A stretch of DNA of 64,000 nt. Origin: an uncultured Dorea sp. (GTDB lineage: Bacteria; Bacillota; Clostridia; Lachnospirales; Lachnospiraceae). The position numbers were made by a program, and so were the translations under genes. Positions 16,806-24,650 of this stretch are shown in pieces (position 1 is the first letter of the stretch; every line of letters begins with the position of its first letter). The stretch is from the NCBI GenBank assembly GCA_934307335.1, contig CAKRCL010000002.1, forward strand, positions 1 to 64,000. Direction: 5' to 3'. The notes under the pieces were generated by a model, which worked only from the letters and a program-made list of their open reading frames with translations, was not told the DNA's origin and ran no database searches.

Positions 16806-17227
16806 AAAGAATAATGTATATTGACGTTGAAATATGTCCCGTGTGTGGAACGTTAAATAAAGATTTTTTACTGGATGGTAATTACTTTTATCTTTGTCAC
16901 TGCTGTGGACAGTTTTTTCGTAGCTTTTCTGATGGTAGAGAGCCTATTGTTGGTATTACTTTTTATCCAAAAACTATTCGTTTTAATCGACAGCTAAATG
17001 CATTAAGACAAAATTGGTATAAATTACAAGAATTAAAAATAATGAAACATCACGAATATAAATTTTCAAAGAATGACTATGACGAGGTCATTGATTACAG
17101 TTCAGACAGGAAAGATGTAAAGCCTAGTCCGAATCCCGAAAATAATTTACTTGAATATTATGATACTGTTTTTAAACGAAAGAGAAAAAACAAAGTGATT
17201 TCAGATGGATATATATTACAAGACTAA
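16802..17227 (+). CDS. Zinc-ribbon protein coupled to the reverse transcriptase
   Basis: The 141-residue protein begins at ATG 16802, which overlaps the RT stop codon (ATGA), so it is probably translated by ribosomes finishing the RT. Its first 45 residues hold a zinc ribbon, CPVC...CHCC, followed by aromatic residues (GQFFRSF). The remainder is charged and lysine-rich with no known domain. Tight coupling to the RT suggests a partner that binds RNA, DNA or the RT itself. The family is not one I can name. Confidence 0.8.
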   Translation: MKRIMYIDVEICPVCGTLNKDFLLDGNYFYLCHCCGQFFRSFSDGREPIVGITFYPKTIRFNRQLNALRQNWYKLQELKIMKHHEYKFSKNDYDEVIDYSSDRKDVKPSPNPENNLLEYYDTVFKRKRKNKVISDGYILQD

Positions 17228-17359
17228 AAATTTCCAAATGGTATTCACTTTTATGATGATTCAAAAGATGAAGCGGATTATTCAGATTGTCTTTCTCCGT
17301 GAGGAAACTTTCTCGAAAAATAAAGGCATCAACAATATGAATTTATTGGAGGTACCGAT

Positions 17360-17662
17360 ATGAAACAAGAAATTTCTAAATTCCCATCTTTTAATCACTC
17401 TGGGAAAGAACATATAATAAACACATTTACATCTAAGGAATGTGACAAGTCTGCTGAAAATAAAGATGTAAAAAGTAATCTATTTATGGAGGCAAAATTG
17501 AAGAACGTGTCACATAAATGTTTAGAAACAGAAGTGAATGGTTTCAAAGTTATATTGGATTTTCCTAAACAAAACAATTGCGAGATGGAAGAAACACAGT
17601 TGAAAGAAGTAAAACAAATTATGTTAACGCTTCTAAAGGAACAGACAACACAGAAAATGTAA
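17360..17662 (+). CDS. Small protein of unknown function upstream of the recombinases
   Basis: A 100-residue hydrophilic protein with a GGAGG site 8 bases before ATG 17360. It has no membrane segment or recognised motif; a strand-rich ETEVNGFKVILDF segment is followed by a C-terminal helix. Its last bases (CAGAAAATGTAA) recur at 18193 before the full recombinase, showing that its 3' end was part of the duplication there. Position just ahead of a large serine recombinase would suit a directionality or regulatory factor, but nothing in the sequence proves this. Confidence 0.65.
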   Translation: MKQEISKFPSFNHSGKEHIINTFTSKECDKSAENKDVKSNLFMEAKLKNVSHKCLETEVNGFKVILDFPKQNNCEMEETQLKEVKQIMLTLLKEQTTQKM

Positions 17663-18165
17663 CAGAACTATAAAGAAATACAGATTACTGTACCCTGATA
17701 TCTAAGGAGGATAATCAAATGAAAAATATGAAAGAAAACACTAAAAAAACAGTAAGAATTTTACTTTGCGCAAATTCAACCTATCAGTCAGAGACAGATG
17801 AAACTTTATCTATTCAGCGTGAGCTTATTATAGATGAGGTAAAGAAACATAAAAATTGGATTTTAGACTCAAAAGAATATTTTGTAGAAAATAACGTGGG
17901 CTATAAAGATTCAGTAGCCGACAGAAATGTTTTACAGGAAGCTTTGCGTGATGCTGAAAACAGAGAATATGACATTTTAGTGTCAGATAAAGATGACCGA
18001 CTTGGGAGAAGAATGTTGGAGATTCCAATGAATATTATGTCTTTGAAACGGTTTGGAGTAGATGTGTATACCGTCAAAGATGGACTGCTGACTCCTGACA
18101 GTGGAGATGTTATGTGGTTGTTAACGGTAGCCATGCAATATGGAATGGTAGAAAAAGAGATTTAG
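17650..18165 (+). repeat. Duplicated segment, copy 1 of a recombinase catalytic domain
   Basis: This stretch, from the 3' end of the small protein gene through the recombinase catalytic domain, is repeated with divergence at about 18190-18700. Both copies share CAGAAAATGTAACAGAA, then a GGAGGATAATYAAATG start region and long runs of near-identical codons. It is a tandem duplication of about 510-540 bp. Confidence 0.85.
17719..18165 (+). CDS. Truncated serine recombinase catalytic domain, probably inactive
   Basis: The 148-residue product equals the first 148 residues or so of the full recombinase at 18259 and stops where the recombinase domain would begin. The active-site segment LLRVSSDQQ of the full copy reads LLCANSTYQ here: the Arg and the expected nucleophile Ser are replaced by Cys and Asn. 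The DDRLGRRM arginines are kept. It has a full AAGGAGG start site, so it is likely expressed. It could be a decaying duplicate or an inactive partner that forms mixed dimers with the active enzyme. Confidence 0.8.
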   Translation: MKNMKENTKKTVRILLCANSTYQSETDETLSIQRELIIDEVKKHKNWILDSKEYFVENNVGYKDSVADRNVLQEALRDAENREYDILVSDKDDRLGRRMLEIPMNIMSLKRFGVDVYTVKDGLLTPDSGDVMWLLTVAMQYGMVEKEI

Positions 18166-18258
18166 ATATAGAGATGCATGTTCATACAATCCAGAAAATG
18201 TAACAGAATTACAACGTAATACAGATGGTCGTATTTCGAAATAGAGGAGGATAATTAA

Positions 18259-20004
18259 ATGAGAAATATGAAAGAAGATACCAAAAAGAGAGTAAGAATT
18301 TTACTTCGTGTAAGTTCTGACCAACAGTTGGAAGCAAACGGAGATTTATCTATTCAGCGTAAGCTTGTTGTAGAGGAAGTGACGAAACATGAGGAATGGA
18401 TTTTAGATTCTAAAGAATATTTTGAGGGAAGTAACAGTGGTTATAAGAATTCAGTAGCTGACAGAGATGTTTTACAAGAAGCTTTACGTGATGCAGAAAA
18501 TAGAGAATATGATATTCTGTTGGCATATAAAGACGATCGACTTGGGAGAAGAATGTTGGAAATTCCAATGTATATTAAGTCTTTGAAAGAGTTTGGGGTA
18601 GATGTTTATACCGTCAAAGATGGACTGTTGACTCCTGCCAATGGAGATGTTATGGAGATGCTTAAGTTAGCCTTTCAATATGGAATGGCAGAAAAAAGTA
18701 GTTCTGATACTGGTATGCGAGTAAGGGACACTGCAAAAAAACTTGTGCAACAAGGGAAATTTATGGGCGGTAAAGCTCCTTATGGATATAAACTAGAATA
18801 TTCGGGAGAATATAGTAAGCATCAGAGGGCGTTGAAGCATTTAGTTATTGTTCCAGAACATGCAGAAGTAGTGAAATATATCTATAAACTTTCATTATAT
18901 AAAGAGTATGGTTCAGGGAAAATAGCAACAACATTAAATTTAGATAATAGATATAAAAATTTAGCTCCAAATGATGTGTGGAAAAGTGGTACAATTACAA
19001 GTATTCTTACTAATCCGATTTATGCTGGATATACTGCATATGGAAGAAGACAACATACTGCTGGTAGATATCGTTCTCTCTCACAAGAGGATTGGATTAT
19101 TGCTGAAAAGCCAAATGATGAAATTACTATTATTGATCGGGATATGTGGGAAAAAGTTCAAATCAGTCGTCAGAAACGAGGAACAAAGTATCAAAAACAG
19201 CCATGGAATGAAACGGCAACTGTTATTTCACGAAATGACGGACAACTGGCTTTGATTGATGTCGCCTATTGTGGTTATTGTGGACGAAAACTGACCAACG
19301 GTACAAAGTATGATTACTGGACTATAAAAGGAACTGGGGAACGTAGAAGTTCTCAGAAAAGTATTTATAAGTGCCAAAATGTATGGCAAGGTGTTCCGCA
19401 TGAAAAAATGAAGCAGATTCGTTCTGATAAAATAGAACCTATCGTATTTAAAAAATTATCTGAGTATGTCGGACGATTACAGGAAGATGAAAATATATTT
19501 GAACAGATTTTAGGAAATCAATCTGTTGAAAAGAAACAACAGGAGCAGCTTCTTGTACGTGAAAAAAGAAAGTTACAGGAAATTGAAAAAGATATGAATA
19601 TTCTAAATGATGCAATTCCAAAAGCAATTACAGGTACATATCCATTGTCGTTGGAAGACCTTGCAAAGAATATTGAAAGGCAAAAAGATAAAGCATCGAA
19701 ACAGAAAGCTGTTGTTGATGAGGTGGAAACAAATATAAAAAATCTTTCAGTGAGTCAGGAGGATTGGGAAAATTTATATCATAATCTGCCAACGTGGCAA
19801 GATATCTTTATGAATGCAGATGTTGCAACAAAACGTGTACTGGTAAATAAACTGATTGAACGGATTGATATCAAAGATGATACAGTTGTAATTCATTTCA
19901 AAGTAGATTTAGACCACTTTTGTCCCCAACCCAGAATGACCAATTACGATGGGGTATCGCAATCAAGGTTACGATTTTACCATTACCTCTTCCACTGCAT
20001 TTGA
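18259..20004 (+). CDS. Large serine recombinase (integrase of the element)
   Basis: This 581-residue enzyme should integrate and excise the element at attB in the sleC-like gene. Domains in order: resolvase catalytic domain (RVSSDQQ, residues about 1-150), recombinase domain (GKAPYGYKLEYSG to NPIYAGYTAYGRR), zinc ribbon (CGYCGRKL with a later Cys in YKCQN), a coiled coil (EKKQQEQLLVREKR) and a C-terminal part ending at attR. GGAGG precedes the start. The crossover falls within codon 566, so the last 16 residues are encoded by host DNA; in the excised circle the same frame would instead read 28 different residues to a stop at 6968-6970. Confidence 0.96.
   Translation: MRNMKEDTKKRVRILLRVSSDQQLEANGDLSIQRKLVVEEVTKHEEWILDSKEYFEGSNSGYKNSVADRDVLQEALRDAENREYDILLAYKDDRLGRRMLEIPMYIKSLKEFGVDVYTVKDGLLTPANGDVMEMLKLAFQYGMAEKSSSDTGMRVRDTAKKLVQQGKFMGGKAPYGYKLEYSGEYSKHQRALKHLVIVPEHAEVVKYIYKLSLYKEYGSGKIATTLNLDNRYKNLAPNDVWKSGTITSILTNPIYAGYTAYGRRQHTAGRYRSLSQEDWIIAEKPNDEITIIDRDMWEKVQISRQKRGTKYQKQPWNETATVISRNDGQLALIDVAYCGYCGRKLTNGTKYDYWTIKGTGERRSSQKSIYKCQNVWQGVPHEKMKQIRSDKIEPIVFKKLSEYVGRLQEDENIFEQILGNQSVEKKQQEQLLVREKRKLQEIEKDMNILNDAIPKAITGTYPLSLEDLAKNIERQKDKASKQKAVVDEVETNIKNLSVSQEDWENLYHNLPTWQDIFMNADVATKRVLVNKLIERIDIKDDTVVIHFKVDLDHFCPQPRMTNYDGVSQSRLRFYHYLFHCI
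19934..19975. other. attR, right junction of the element
   Basis: The crossover GT is at 19954-19955. The attP arm GAATGACCAATTACGA (19934-19949) is the inverted partner of the arm at 6890-6905. Host sleC-like sequence resumes with TATCGCAATC. In the circle the two arms would flank 4 + GT + 4 bases symmetrically. Confidence 0.8.
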
Positions 20005-20539
20005 CCATAAATGGATTCCCGAACGGAACATTTATGATTCCATTTCTATCATTGTTGATGAATTATTTGCCGACTATCTTTCCCGCCCAAATGTAAAACA
20101 ACCAATTCTTACCCAATATTGTGATGGCAGGCAAGTTCAATGTAGCGGTTGGATGACACAATGGGGCTCGAAATCATTAGGCGACCAGGGATATACACCA
20201 ATTGAAATTCTCCGTTATTATTATGGAGATAACATGTACATCAATACTGCAAAAGCCATTTCTGGTATTCCTGCTTCCTGGCCAGGTTATGACCTGTCTG
20301 TAGGTTCTACAGGCGATAAAGTTCGCCAAATGCAAGAGCAGCTCGCCGTAATTGCAAAAGCTTATCCTGCTATTCCTAAAATTGATGCAGATGGAATTTA
20401 CGGTCCTGCAACAGAAGCTGCTGTACGGAAATTTCAATCTATTTTCGGATTGCCTGTGACAGGTATTGTAGATTATCCCACTTGGTATAAAATCTCTGAA
20501 ATCTATGTGGGCGTATCAAGAATTGCAGAATTATCCTGA
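19955..20539 (+). CDS. sleC: SleC-like spore cortex-lytic enzyme, 3' part
   Basis: These 194 codons continue the frame broken at 6884, beginning YRNQGYDFTITSST. They hold the rest of the catalytic region (QYCDGRQVQCSGWMTQWG, ILRYYYGDN) and a C-terminal peptidoglycan-binding domain (SVGSTGDKVRQMQEQL to YGPATEAAVRKFQ). In the present arrangement there is no proper start: an ATG at 19949 with no good ribosome site gives only a fragment, so this half is silent unless excision occurs. It is collinear with the 5' part and shows no decay, which argues for recent insertion or for selection to keep it restorable. Confidence 0.85.
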   Translation, partial: YRNQGYDFTITSSTAFDHKWIPERNIYDSISIIVDELFADYLSRPNVKQPILTQYCDGRQVQCSGWMTQWGSKSLGDQGYTPIEILRYYYGDNMYINTAKAISGIPASWPGYDLSVGSTGDKVRQMQEQLAVIAKAYPAIPKIDADGIYGPATEAAVRKFQSIFGLPVTGIVDYPTWYKISEIYVGVSRIAELS

Positions 20540-20602
20540 CAATTTTTTTACGAGTTCACCCACCGAAAAATAACAGACCACTGAAAATACTTATCAAACT
20601 AT

Positions 20603-20689
20603 AAAAAGAGGCAGATCTTTCATAATCCAAGATGTCTTTCCTCATACAACAGTAAAAGTCACTCTTTTCTATCTCATTCTGCCTCTTTT
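20603..20689. terminator. Long-loop terminator between the sleC-like gene and the ttcA-like gene
   Basis: AAAAAGAGGCAGA (20603-20615) pairs with TCTGCCTCTTTT (20678-20689) over a loop of about 60 bases, with T or A runs on both sides. The genes converge here, so it could stop both transcripts. Confidence 0.6.
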
Positions 20690-20701
20690 GCATTTTTAAT
20701 A

Positions 20702-21868
20702 TTAATTTTTTTTACAATCATCATGGTTATCATAATCATCTAAAAAATTATAGACCATATCGTCTTTATGATAGCCGATAATCGTTCTTAAATTTACATT
20801 ATGAACACTTCTGAAAATGTTCTTCTCGATTAAATCACTTTCTTGTCTGAAAAGTGCAATTAATTCCTTCATCTCATCTCGCTTTGAGCCACGTCCGCCT
20901 CCACAGGTTGCACAATTTTCTGTAAAACGGCAGGCACACTGAATAAAATTCAATTGATTATAATCTCTCCAACCAATGATATCCGACTCTTTAATCAAAT
21001 ACATCGGACGAATCAGTTCCATTCCCTCAAAATTCGTACTATGAAGTTTCGGCATCATCGTCTCAATCTTACCACTATACAGCATTCCCATAAGAATTGT
21101 CTCGATCACATCATCATAATGATGTCCCAGCGCAATCTTATTACAGCCAAGTTCCTTTGCATGTGAGTATAAATAGCCTCTTCTCATTCTTGCACATAGG
21201 TAACAAGGATTCTTATCAATATCCGCTACTGTATCAAAAATATTACTCTCAAATACTGTAAGTGGAATTCCAAGCACTTTTGCATTATCCTGAATAATCT
21301 TCCAATTATCTGCATTATATCCTGGATTCATCACAAGAAAGACAAGCTCAAAATTAGCTTTTCCATGCTTTCTAAGCTCTTGAAAAAGCTTCGCCATAAG
21401 CATCGAATCTTTTCCTCCTGAAATACAGACCGCAATTTTGTCTCCATCTTTCACTAAATCGTATTCTCGAATTGCTTTTGTAAATTTACACCAGACAGAT
21501 TTCCGAAACTTTTTAATAATACTTTTTTCAATATCCTTCTGCTTCTGAGCCATCACAGCTTCATCCGCCACAAAACGACCAAGCATCATACGCAGAAATG
21601 AACGATATCCACCTTCGATATTGTACGCATCATATCCTGCTTCTTCTAACATATTCACTGTATATGCACTCCACTCTCCTGTATGACAAAGTACATACAC
21701 CGGCTTTTCGTTCGGGATTTCAGCTCTCCGACTTTCCACTTCTTGCATCGGAATATTAATAGCACCTTCGATTGTTCCTCTTCGATAAGCGTCTTCCGGA
21801 CGGATATCCAGAATCGTAACCCCTTCCGGAATATTTTTTTCAACTTCTTCTATTGTAATCGTCTTCAT
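20702..21868 (-). CDS. Rhodanese fused to a TtcA-like tRNA thiolation enzyme
   Basis: The 388-residue protein has an N-terminal rhodanese domain (residues 1-100, active Cys in LCHTGEWS) and a PP-loop ATPase domain with SGGKDSMLM near residue 150. Cysteines in CYLCARMRRG and CACRFTENCATCGGG could hold an Fe-S cluster, as in the TtcA family. TtcA makes 2-thiocytidine in tRNA; the fused rhodanese may pass the persulfide sulfur. A GNAT gene lies 4 bases upstream on the same strand. The tRNA substrate is inferred from the family only. Confidence 0.82.
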   Translation of the reverse strand: MKTITIEEVEKNIPEGVTILDIRPEDAYRRGTIEGAINIPMQEVESRRAEIPNEKPVYVLCHTGEWSAYTVNMLEEAGYDAYNIEGGYRSFLRMMLGRFVADEAVMAQKQKDIEKSIIKKFRKSVWCKFTKAIREYDLVKDGDKIAVCISGGKDSMLMAKLFQELRKHGKANFELVFLVMNPGYNADNWKIIQDNAKVLGIPLTVFESNIFDTVADIDKNPCYLCARMRRGYLYSHAKELGCNKIALGHHYDDVIETILMGMLYSGKIETMMPKLHSTNFEGMELIRPMYLIKESDIIGWRDYNQLNFIQCACRFTENCATCGGGRGSKRDEMKELIALFRQESDLIEKNIFRSVHNVNLRTIIGYHKDDMVYNFLDDYDNHDDCKKN

Positions 21869-21872
21869 ATTT

Positions 21873-22343
21873 CTATTTCCTCTTATCTACGAAATGTTTT
21901 TCCATCACAGGATACACAAGCACCGCTCCATTTTTTACCGTCCATTTTTCATGACGAACTGTCCGATAGCCTCTTTTTTCATACATTATTACTGCTGGCA
22001 TCGTAGCTTCCAAATGCACGGTCTCATATTCCCTTGAAATCGGATCTTCTAAATTCTGTAAAATAAAACTGCCAATCCCATGATTTTGATAATCCGGTCT
22101 TACAAAAATACGGGTAATATGATTTCCCTCATAACTACCAACTCCAATCACATGCTCAGCCTCCAGGAAAATATAAATTCTATCCTCTTCCAAATCTCGC
22201 TGCAGGTTTTCCAGACATTGCTGCACCCCCAAAAAACGAACAACCTCCTCCGGATAAAATCGCGGATAAATCTCCCGAATCGTATTCTGGATAAGACTAT
22301 AAATTTCATCCATATAATCAATTGTAGCTTTTGTATATTCCAA
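21873..22343 (-). CDS. GNAT-family N-acetyltransferase
   Basis: This 156-residue protein has the GNAT acetyl-CoA-binding region: a strand (HVIGVGSYEGNHITRIFV) followed by RPDYQNHGIGSFIL, the motif A loop (Q-x-x-G-I-G). The C-terminal YEKRGYRTVRHEKW is typical of small-molecule acetyltransferases. The substrate is unknown. It is followed after 4 bases by the rhodanese-TtcA gene. Confidence 0.88.
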   Translation of the reverse strand: MEYTKATIDYMDEIYSLIQNTIREIYPRFYPEEVVRFLGVQQCLENLQRDLEEDRIYIFLEAEHVIGVGSYEGNHITRIFVRPDYQNHGIGSFILQNLEDPISREYETVHLEATMPAVIMYEKRGYRTVRHEKWTVKNGAVLVYPVMEKHFVDKRK

Positions 22344-22386
22344 TTCAACACCTCATACACAATTTCAATTAGTGACAGGTTACTTT

Positions 22387-22432
22387 GTAGTTGGGGACGG
22401 GGGTTTTTCAGAAAAACCCCGTCCCCAACTAC
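22387..22432. repeat. Long GC-rich palindrome, REP-like
   Basis: A stem of about 21 bp with one bulged G pairs GTAGTTGGGGACGGGG-TTTTT with its complement around the loop CAG. It is far longer and more GC-rich than the terminators elsewhere in the window. It lies between the rseP and GNAT genes. It may act as a terminator but looks like a single copy of a dispersed palindromic element. Confidence 0.7.
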
Positions 22433-22434
22433 AA

Positions 22435-23466
22435 TTAAAAAAATATTCTGGCAATATCATTATACATTACTACTACCATTAAAAGCATCAGTAATGCCAT
22501 ACCTGCCAAATGTACATATCCTTCTTTTTCTGGTGGTATGCGCTTTCTGCTTATTGCTTCGATAAATAGAAATACAAGTCGTCCTCCATCTAAGGCTGGA
22601 AGTGGTAATAGATTCATTACGCCCAAGTTAGCCGACAATAATATTCCAATATTTAAGAATTGTGCTATTACTATAAATACACCATAAGACTTGCTTTCAT
22701 TATATGTTGTGTCTACCATGTTGACAATTCCAACTGGTCCGGATAATTGTTTTACTCCTACCTTACCGGTCACCAACTGTTTCAGGCTTTCAAATGTAGT
22801 GCAAACCCAAAATTTCACTTCATATGCACCGTATTGTACAGCTGTCAAAGCGTTTGCTTTTGTATTTCCGCCTCCACTGATTCCAATTCGGTAATAGCCT
22901 AACTCTGAATCCATCTTCGGTACTAATGTTGCCGTATGCTTTTCTCCATCATGAAGATAGGTCACTGTTACATTTTCTCCTTGATGGAACTGATTATAAT
23001 AGGTGATTTCACGAAAGACATTAATTTTCTTGCCACCCATTCGTAAAATGGTATCTCCTGACTGTATTCCTGCTTCTGCTGCTGAATATCCTTCTTCTAC
23101 ACTAGTAATAACCGGTTTATCATATCCAACCATGGCCGTCAGTATTACTGCAAGAAAAAATGCCATTATAAAATTAAATATCGGTCCTGCCGCAATCACA
23201 GAAATTCTGCCCCACACTGATTTTTTATTAAAATTTCCTGGTGATTCAGTCTCTTCGTCATCTTCTCCCATAGCGCAAAATCCTCCAATCGGGAGCAGAT
23301 GTACTGCGTATACAGTTCCTTTATACTCTTTTGAAAATAACGTAGGTCCCATACCAATGGCGAATTCCTGTACATCAATTCCATTTAATTTTGCCAAGGT
23401 AAAATGACCAAGTTCATGAAAGAACACAATAAAACTAAATATTAAGATTGCAAATATAATACCCAA
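22435..23466 (-). CDS. rseP: RIP metalloprotease RseP (site-2 protease family)
   Basis: This M50 intramembrane protease has 343 residues. The zinc-binding FHELGHF is in the first membrane helix (residues 16-22), a PDZ domain occupies about residues 115-190, and the second metal-binding motif PALDGGRLVF lies near residue 285, with flanking membrane helices. It cleaves membrane anchors such as anti-sigma factors or signal-peptide remnants. It starts 8 bases after dxr and belongs to the pyrH-frr-uppS-cdsA-dxr-rseP cluster. Confidence 0.95.
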   Translation of the reverse strand: MGIIFAILIFSFIVFFHELGHFTLAKLNGIDVQEFAIGMGPTLFSKEYKGTVYAVHLLPIGGFCAMGEDDEETESPGNFNKKSVWGRISVIAAGPIFNFIMAFFLAVILTAMVGYDKPVITSVEEGYSAAEAGIQSGDTILRMGGKKINVFREITYYNQFHQGENVTVTYLHDGEKHTATLVPKMDSELGYYRIGISGGGNTKANALTAVQYGAYEVKFWVCTTFESLKQLVTGKVGVKQLSGPVGIVNMVDTTYNESKSYGVFIVIAQFLNIGILLSANLGVMNLLPLPALDGGRLVFLFIEAISRKRIPPEKEGYVHLAGMALLMLLMVVVMYNDIARIFF

Positions 23467-23474
23467 TCTAACAA

Positions 23475-24617
23475 TTACCTCCTGCTTCTAATACGCTCAT
23501 AAGTTGCAGCTTCTGTCTCCAGAATCTGTTCAAGCGTAGGGTTTTCAATATTCTTATGTGCTCTCATACAATCCTCTATAATTTCTATAATTTCAAGATA
23601 CTTAATCTCACGATTCAGGAACATTCCGACTGCCATCTCATTTGCAGCATTGAATACTGTCGGAAGTGATCCACCTGTTCTTCCGGCTTCATAAGCAAGT
23701 TTCAGCCCATAAAATGTGTTCATATCTGGTTTTTCAAAATCCAGTTTCCCGATACTCCAAAAATCCAATCGTTCTCCCGGCAGGTATCTTCGCTCCGGAT
23801 AATAAAGTGCATACTGAATCGGCAATTTCATATCCGGTGTGCCAAGCTGTGCTATAATTGCACCATCCTCATATTCAACCATAGAATGGATCACACTCTG
23901 TGGCTGAACAACCACTTGTACTTTATCTACATCCACGCCAAATAACCATTTTGCTTCAATAACTTCAAGTCCTTTATTCACCATTGTTGAAGAATCAATT
24001 GTAATCTTACGTCCCATAGCCCAGTTCGGATGTTTCAATGCATCTTCCACCTGGATATTCAGAAGTTCTTCCTGTTTTTTCCCACGGAAAGGACCACCCG
24101 AAGCTGTCAGTAGAATCTTATGAAGTGTGTTTTTCTCATTGCCTTGAAGAGATTGAAATATAGCACTATGTTCACTGTCTACCGGCAAAATTGATACACC
24201 CTTTTCCTTCGCAAGCGGCATAATAATATGTCCTGCCGTTACCAGCGTTTCTTTATTTGCAAGGGCAATATCCTTTCCTGCTTTAATTGCCTCGACAGTC
24301 GGACGAATACCAATCATCCCTACAACAGCTGTCAATAGTATCTCCACCTCGTCAAGAACAGATACTTCAATCAATCCATCCATTCCAGTAACAATTCTGA
24401 CATTCAGATCCTGTATCTTCGTTCTTAATTCCTCAGCTTTTTTCTCGTCCCAGACAGCCACCAGTTTCGGATGAAATTCACGAATCTGTTCTTCCAGAAG
24501 TTCAATATTGCTTCCTGCTGCCAATCCAAGTACTTGAATATCACCATTTTCTCTTACAACTTCTAGTGTCTGTGTTCCTATAGACCCTGTAGAACCCAGT
24601 ATCGCTAATTTTTTCAT
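23475..24617 (-). CDS. dxr: 1-deoxy-D-xylulose 5-phosphate reductoisomerase
   Basis: Dxr turns DXP into MEP with NADPH, the committed step of the non-mevalonate isoprenoid pathway. The product (380 residues) begins MKKLAILGSTGSIGTQTL, the NADPH-binding loop. The metal-binding VDSEHSAIFQ and the substrate region ITIDSSTMVNKGLEVIEA are intact. I start at ATG 24617, with GAAGGTGAG 8 bases upstream; a GTG four codons earlier is less likely. It lies between cdsA and rseP on one strand. Confidence 0.96.
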   Translation of the reverse strand: MKKLAILGSTGSIGTQTLEVVRENGDIQVLGLAAGSNIELLEEQIREFHPKLVAVWDEKKAEELRTKIQDLNVRIVTGMDGLIEVSVLDEVEILLTAVVGMIGIRPTVEAIKAGKDIALANKETLVTAGHIIMPLAKEKGVSILPVDSEHSAIFQSLQGNEKNTLHKILLTASGGPFRGKKQEELLNIQVEDALKHPNWAMGRKITIDSSTMVNKGLEVIEAKWLFGVDVDKVQVVVQPQSVIHSMVEYEDGAIIAQLGTPDMKLPIQYALYYPERRYLPGERLDFWSIGKLDFEKPDMNTFYGLKLAYEAGRTGGSLPTVFNAANEMAVGMFLNREIKYLEIIEIIEDCMRAHKNIENPTLEQILETEAATYERIRSRR

Positions 24618-24650
24618 ATTTATTCTCACCTTCTATTGTATGATTCTTTA

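Larger units (their letters stand above)
6885..19954. mobile_element. 13.1 kb large-serine-recombinase element inserted in the sleC-like gene
   Basis: The boundaries come from the interrupted host gene. The left flank ends in ACAGAATG-GT and the right flank resumes GT-ATCGCAATC; fusing them at one GT restores the reading frame. A large serine recombinase lies at the right end next to attR. The cargo has 15 genes plus the noncoding repeat array: phosphatase-like and resolvase genes, a receiver-like protein, zinc-ribbon proteins, a DNA glycosylase, regulators, the reverse transcriptase with its array, and a duplicated recombinase domain. There are no conjugation, replication or phage structural genes, so it is either mobilised by others or a skin-like resident. 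Confidence 0.9.

Noticed and set aside
14514-17227. Ordinary group II intron
   Set aside because: No domain V/VI sequence or intron ends found around the RT, no interrupted host gene at this place, no HNH domain, and tandem units are not part of known intron folds.
14514-17662. Diversity-generating retroelement or classical retron
   Set aside because: No template/variable repeat pair with adenine changes and no Avd-like gene for a DGR; no single msr-msd with flanking inverted repeats and the RT is of the group II-like type.
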